NCBI GenBank assembly: GCA_964519335.1
Contig: CAZFIA010000183.1
Span: forward strand, 1 to 6,986
DNA length: 6,986 nucleotides
Direction of reading: 5' to 3'
Source: JALZVT01 sp964519335
GTDB lineage: Bacteria > Pseudomonadota > Gammaproteobacteria > Pseudomonadales > Azotimanducaceae
Shown: positions 5,801 to 6,986 of the stretch, in pieces
Position numbering within the stretch: position 1 is the stretch's first letter
How the letters are laid out: every line of letters starts with the position of its first letter
Notes under the pieces: generated by a model
What the model saw: the letters and a program-made list of their open reading frames with translations, nothing else
The model's database searches: none
What the model was told of the DNA's origin: nothing
Program-made: the position numbers and the translations under genes

Positions 5801-6741
5801 TTCACTTCCTTTCTTATTGCTGGCATTACGGTGTCGAGATAGGCATCCAGTGCTTCGGAAGACCAGGGCGCGCGCAGTGCGATATTAATTTCCTGCGCCC
5901 CCGCCTCAACATAGGCCAGTATGCGCTCGGTAACCTGATCGACGTCCCCCAAGAGAGCGCCTCCCTGCATCCGTTCCGCGTTATCGCCCCATTGCTGCGC
6001 AATCGCCTCTTGTTGCGCTTTGGCGCTCGCGCTGTCTGTTGACATGTTGAACATTAAGTTCACGCCGCGGCGGATGGTAGTTGGGTCGCGGTCAATTTCT
6101 GTACACCAGTTGTCGAGCACACCGTTTAATCGAGCGTACTCGTCGGGAGGAAGATAGGCAGCATTCCAGCCGTCTGCGCGCTCCGCCACAATTTGCAGCG
6201 TACGTTTTTCGCCGGTGCCTCCGATCCAGATAGGCATCTGGCGTTGCGGAGCGGGCAGGCAGCTCACGTCATCCACCTGGAAATGCTTGCCCGAGAAGGT
6301 GGTGCGTGGTTCGTTCAGCATGCTGCGAATGATCTGCGCGCCTTCATCGAGCATATCGAGCCGGGTGCCGATGTCGGGGAAGACGTACCCGTGGGCGTTG
6401 GCCTCCCAGATGTGCCACCCCGCGCCGAGCCCGAGCTCGAACCGGCCGTCTGCTATATGGTCGAGTGTTGTTGCGGCCTTGGCCAACAGCGCCGGGTTTC
6501 GGTAGCCCACGTAAAATACCAGGCAGCCGATACGAGCGTTCTTTGTTTCGCTGGCTAGCGCCGCCAGAGTTGCGATGGCTTCAAAGTGGGGCTCTGTGCC
6601 GCCATTGGGCGGCGCTTCGTACAGGTGATCCCAGGCTGAGATCCAGTCAACATTCCGAGCATCGAGCTCACGCCAGAGTTCGCGCATTTCCTGCATGGAC
6701 ATGTTCTGTTGACCGACGTGAACACCTAGTGAGATAGCCAT
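5797..6741 (-). CDS. LLM-class (luciferase-like) flavin/F420-type oxidoreductase
   Basis: This 314-residue TIM-barrel protein of the bacterial luciferase-like superfamily most resembles the 'Rv1855c-like' probable F420-dependent group. It is probably a cytosolic oxidoreductase or monooxygenase acting on an unknown small molecule. Visible blocks: VDWISAWDHLYEAPP (31-45); FEAIATLAALASETKNARIG (53-72), with GYRNPALLAKAATTLDHIADGRFELGLGAGWHIWE (79-113), the superfamily core; PDIGTRLDMLDEGAQIIRSML (122-142); PIWIGGTGEKRTLQIVAERADGWN (170-193), the cofactor phosphate-binding region; and a C-terminal GDVDQVTERILAYVEAGAQEI block (265-285). I chose ATG 6741, which has an AGGCAG 6 nt upstream; a GTG at 6807 would add 22 residues that do not look like the family. 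Whether F420 or FMN is used cannot be decided from sequence. It converges on the CoA lyase with a 4-bp CTAG overlap. Confidence 0.88.
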   Translation of the reverse strand: MAISLGVHVGQQNMSMQEMRELWRELDARNVDWISAWDHLYEAPPNGGTEPHFEAIATLAALASETKNARIGCLVFYVGYRNPALLAKAATTLDHIADGRFELGLGAGWHIWEANAHGYVFPDIGTRLDMLDEGAQIIRSMLNEPRTTFSGKHFQVDDVSCLPAPQRQMPIWIGGTGEKRTLQIVAERADGWNAAYLPPDEYARLNGVLDNWCTEIDRDPTTIRRGVNLMFNMSTDSASAKAQQEAIAQQWGDNAERMQGGALLGDVDQVTERILAYVEAGAQEINIALRAPWSSEALDAYLDTVMPAIRKEVN

Positions 6742-6768
6742 TATAACTGCCTGATTAATAACAATAAA

Positions 6769-6789
6769 ATTCGCGAATGCTGGGCGAAT
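6769..6789. promoter_or_regulatory. Candidate operator: ATTCGCGAAT palindrome plus a phased GCGAAT copy
   Basis: ATTCGCGAAT at 6769-6778 is a perfect 10-bp palindrome. The half-site GCGAAT recurs in direct orientation at 6784-6789, 11 bp from the first copy (6773), close to one helical turn. The cluster lies 28-48 bp upstream of the LLM oxidoreductase ATG, where a regulator would act. This is pattern only; no regulator gene is present in the window. Confidence 0.3.
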
Positions 6790-6878
6790 AACCGTGCCAG
6801 ATTGCACGCCCTACACAATAACGCACAGTTCGAAGAGTGAATAGCTGCTATCTGGGGAGGCCGCGGAGGATTAACTTG

Positions 6879-6899
6879 AAGGAACTTTTGGGGTTCTTT
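6879..6899. repeat. Inverted repeat (AAGGAAC / GTTCTTT) in the upstream region
   Basis: AAGGAAC (6879-6885) can pair with GTTCTTT (6893-6899) around a 7-nt TTTTGGG loop, seven pairs with one G-U on the rightward transcript. The following TGTGTCCT is not a T-run. It may be a terminator for a gene beyond the window or chance. Confidence 0.35.
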
Positions 6900-6986
6900 G
6901 TGTCCTAACTGGAAGACGGTATTGCTTCTGCTATACCTCAAAGTATCGGAGTGTGGCCTACAGGCTTTGCTCTGTCCCCAGTACCC

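Larger units (their letters stand above)
6742..6986. other. Non-coding region upstream of the LLM gene, running to the window edge
   Basis: These 245 bp have no supported gene. From left to right they hold an AT-rich stretch (6752-6770) that could contain the LLM promoter (no confident -10/-35), GCGAAT half-sites (6769-6789), a GC-rich purine patch with GGAGGA (6865-6870), and a hairpin with an overlapping 10-codon TTG frame (6876-6908). The edge carries a small palindrome, GCCTACAGGC, followed by a CTCTGTCCCCAGTACCC motif of possible repetitive nature. A 66-codon leftward frame across 6941-6741 is composition noise overlapping the LLM start. Confidence 0.55.

Noticed and set aside
6193..6558. 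Rightward 121-codon frame antisense to the LLM oxidoreductase
   Set aside because: The LLM core motifs on the opposite strand explain the open frame, and the translation resembles no family.
6741..6941. Leftward 66-codon frame upstream of the LLM gene
   Set aside because: It overlaps the LLM start codon, has no ribosome site or recognisable motif, and its composition looks non-coding.

Overview
The window looks like ordinary chromosomal sequence from a Gram-negative proteobacterium. The mix of gene families, a VIT/VWA-type envelope protein with a C-terminal membrane anchor, a COG3146 acyltransferase, an EWxxH-type carboxymuconolactone decarboxylase (CMD) family protein, a TMEM220-like membrane protein, a CitE-like CoA lyase and an LLM-class oxidoreductase, is most familiar from marine gammaproteobacteria. 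That placement is an inference from gene content only; there is no rRNA or other phylogenetic marker here. I see no phage, transposase, CRISPR array, tRNA or rRNA.

Layout: (1) 3-605 (+) is the 3' end of a VIT/VWA-domain protein gene, cut by the window edge. (2) Converging on it and sharing a CTAG stop-codon overlap is a leftward pair: a short-chain flavodoxin/NAD(P)H-dependent FMN reductase (2357 to 1878), then a FemAB-like predicted N-acyltransferase (1804 to 602), separated by 73 bp holding a 14-bp-period tandem repeat and a small palindrome. (3) An 80-bp divergent intergenic region, with a palindromic AGTATACT, separates this pair from a rightward series: threonine ammonia-lyase with one C-terminal ACT domain (2438-3676), a CMD-family protein (3724-4305), a TMEM220-like four-helix membrane protein (4499-4894, or from 4454) and a CitE-like CoA-ester lyase (4895-5800). 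(4) A leftward LLM-class flavin/F420-type oxidoreductase (6741 to 5797) converges on the lyase, again with a CTAG overlap, just after a perfect hairpin. (5) 6742-6986 is non-coding as far as I can see, with possible operator half-sites, a hairpin and a short repeat-like motif at the very end.

Functionally, the rightward series is mostly soluble intermediary metabolism: threonine to 2-oxobutyrate, a CoA thioester lyase that probably gives acetyl-CoA plus a 2-oxoacid, and a CMD/AhpD-fold protein. The convergent LLM oxidoreductase would suit oxidation of an unknown organic substrate. No pathway linking all of them can be proved from the sequence.

I did not find a convincing new multi-gene system. 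The most interesting sequence-level item is the junction of the membrane protein and the CoA lyase. The two genes share a reading frame, with TAG immediately followed by GTG, and a 10-bp interrupted hairpin buries that GTG. This suggests tight translational coupling or stop-codon readthrough. The second is the same AGCTAGTT stop-stop overlap at both convergent gene ends.
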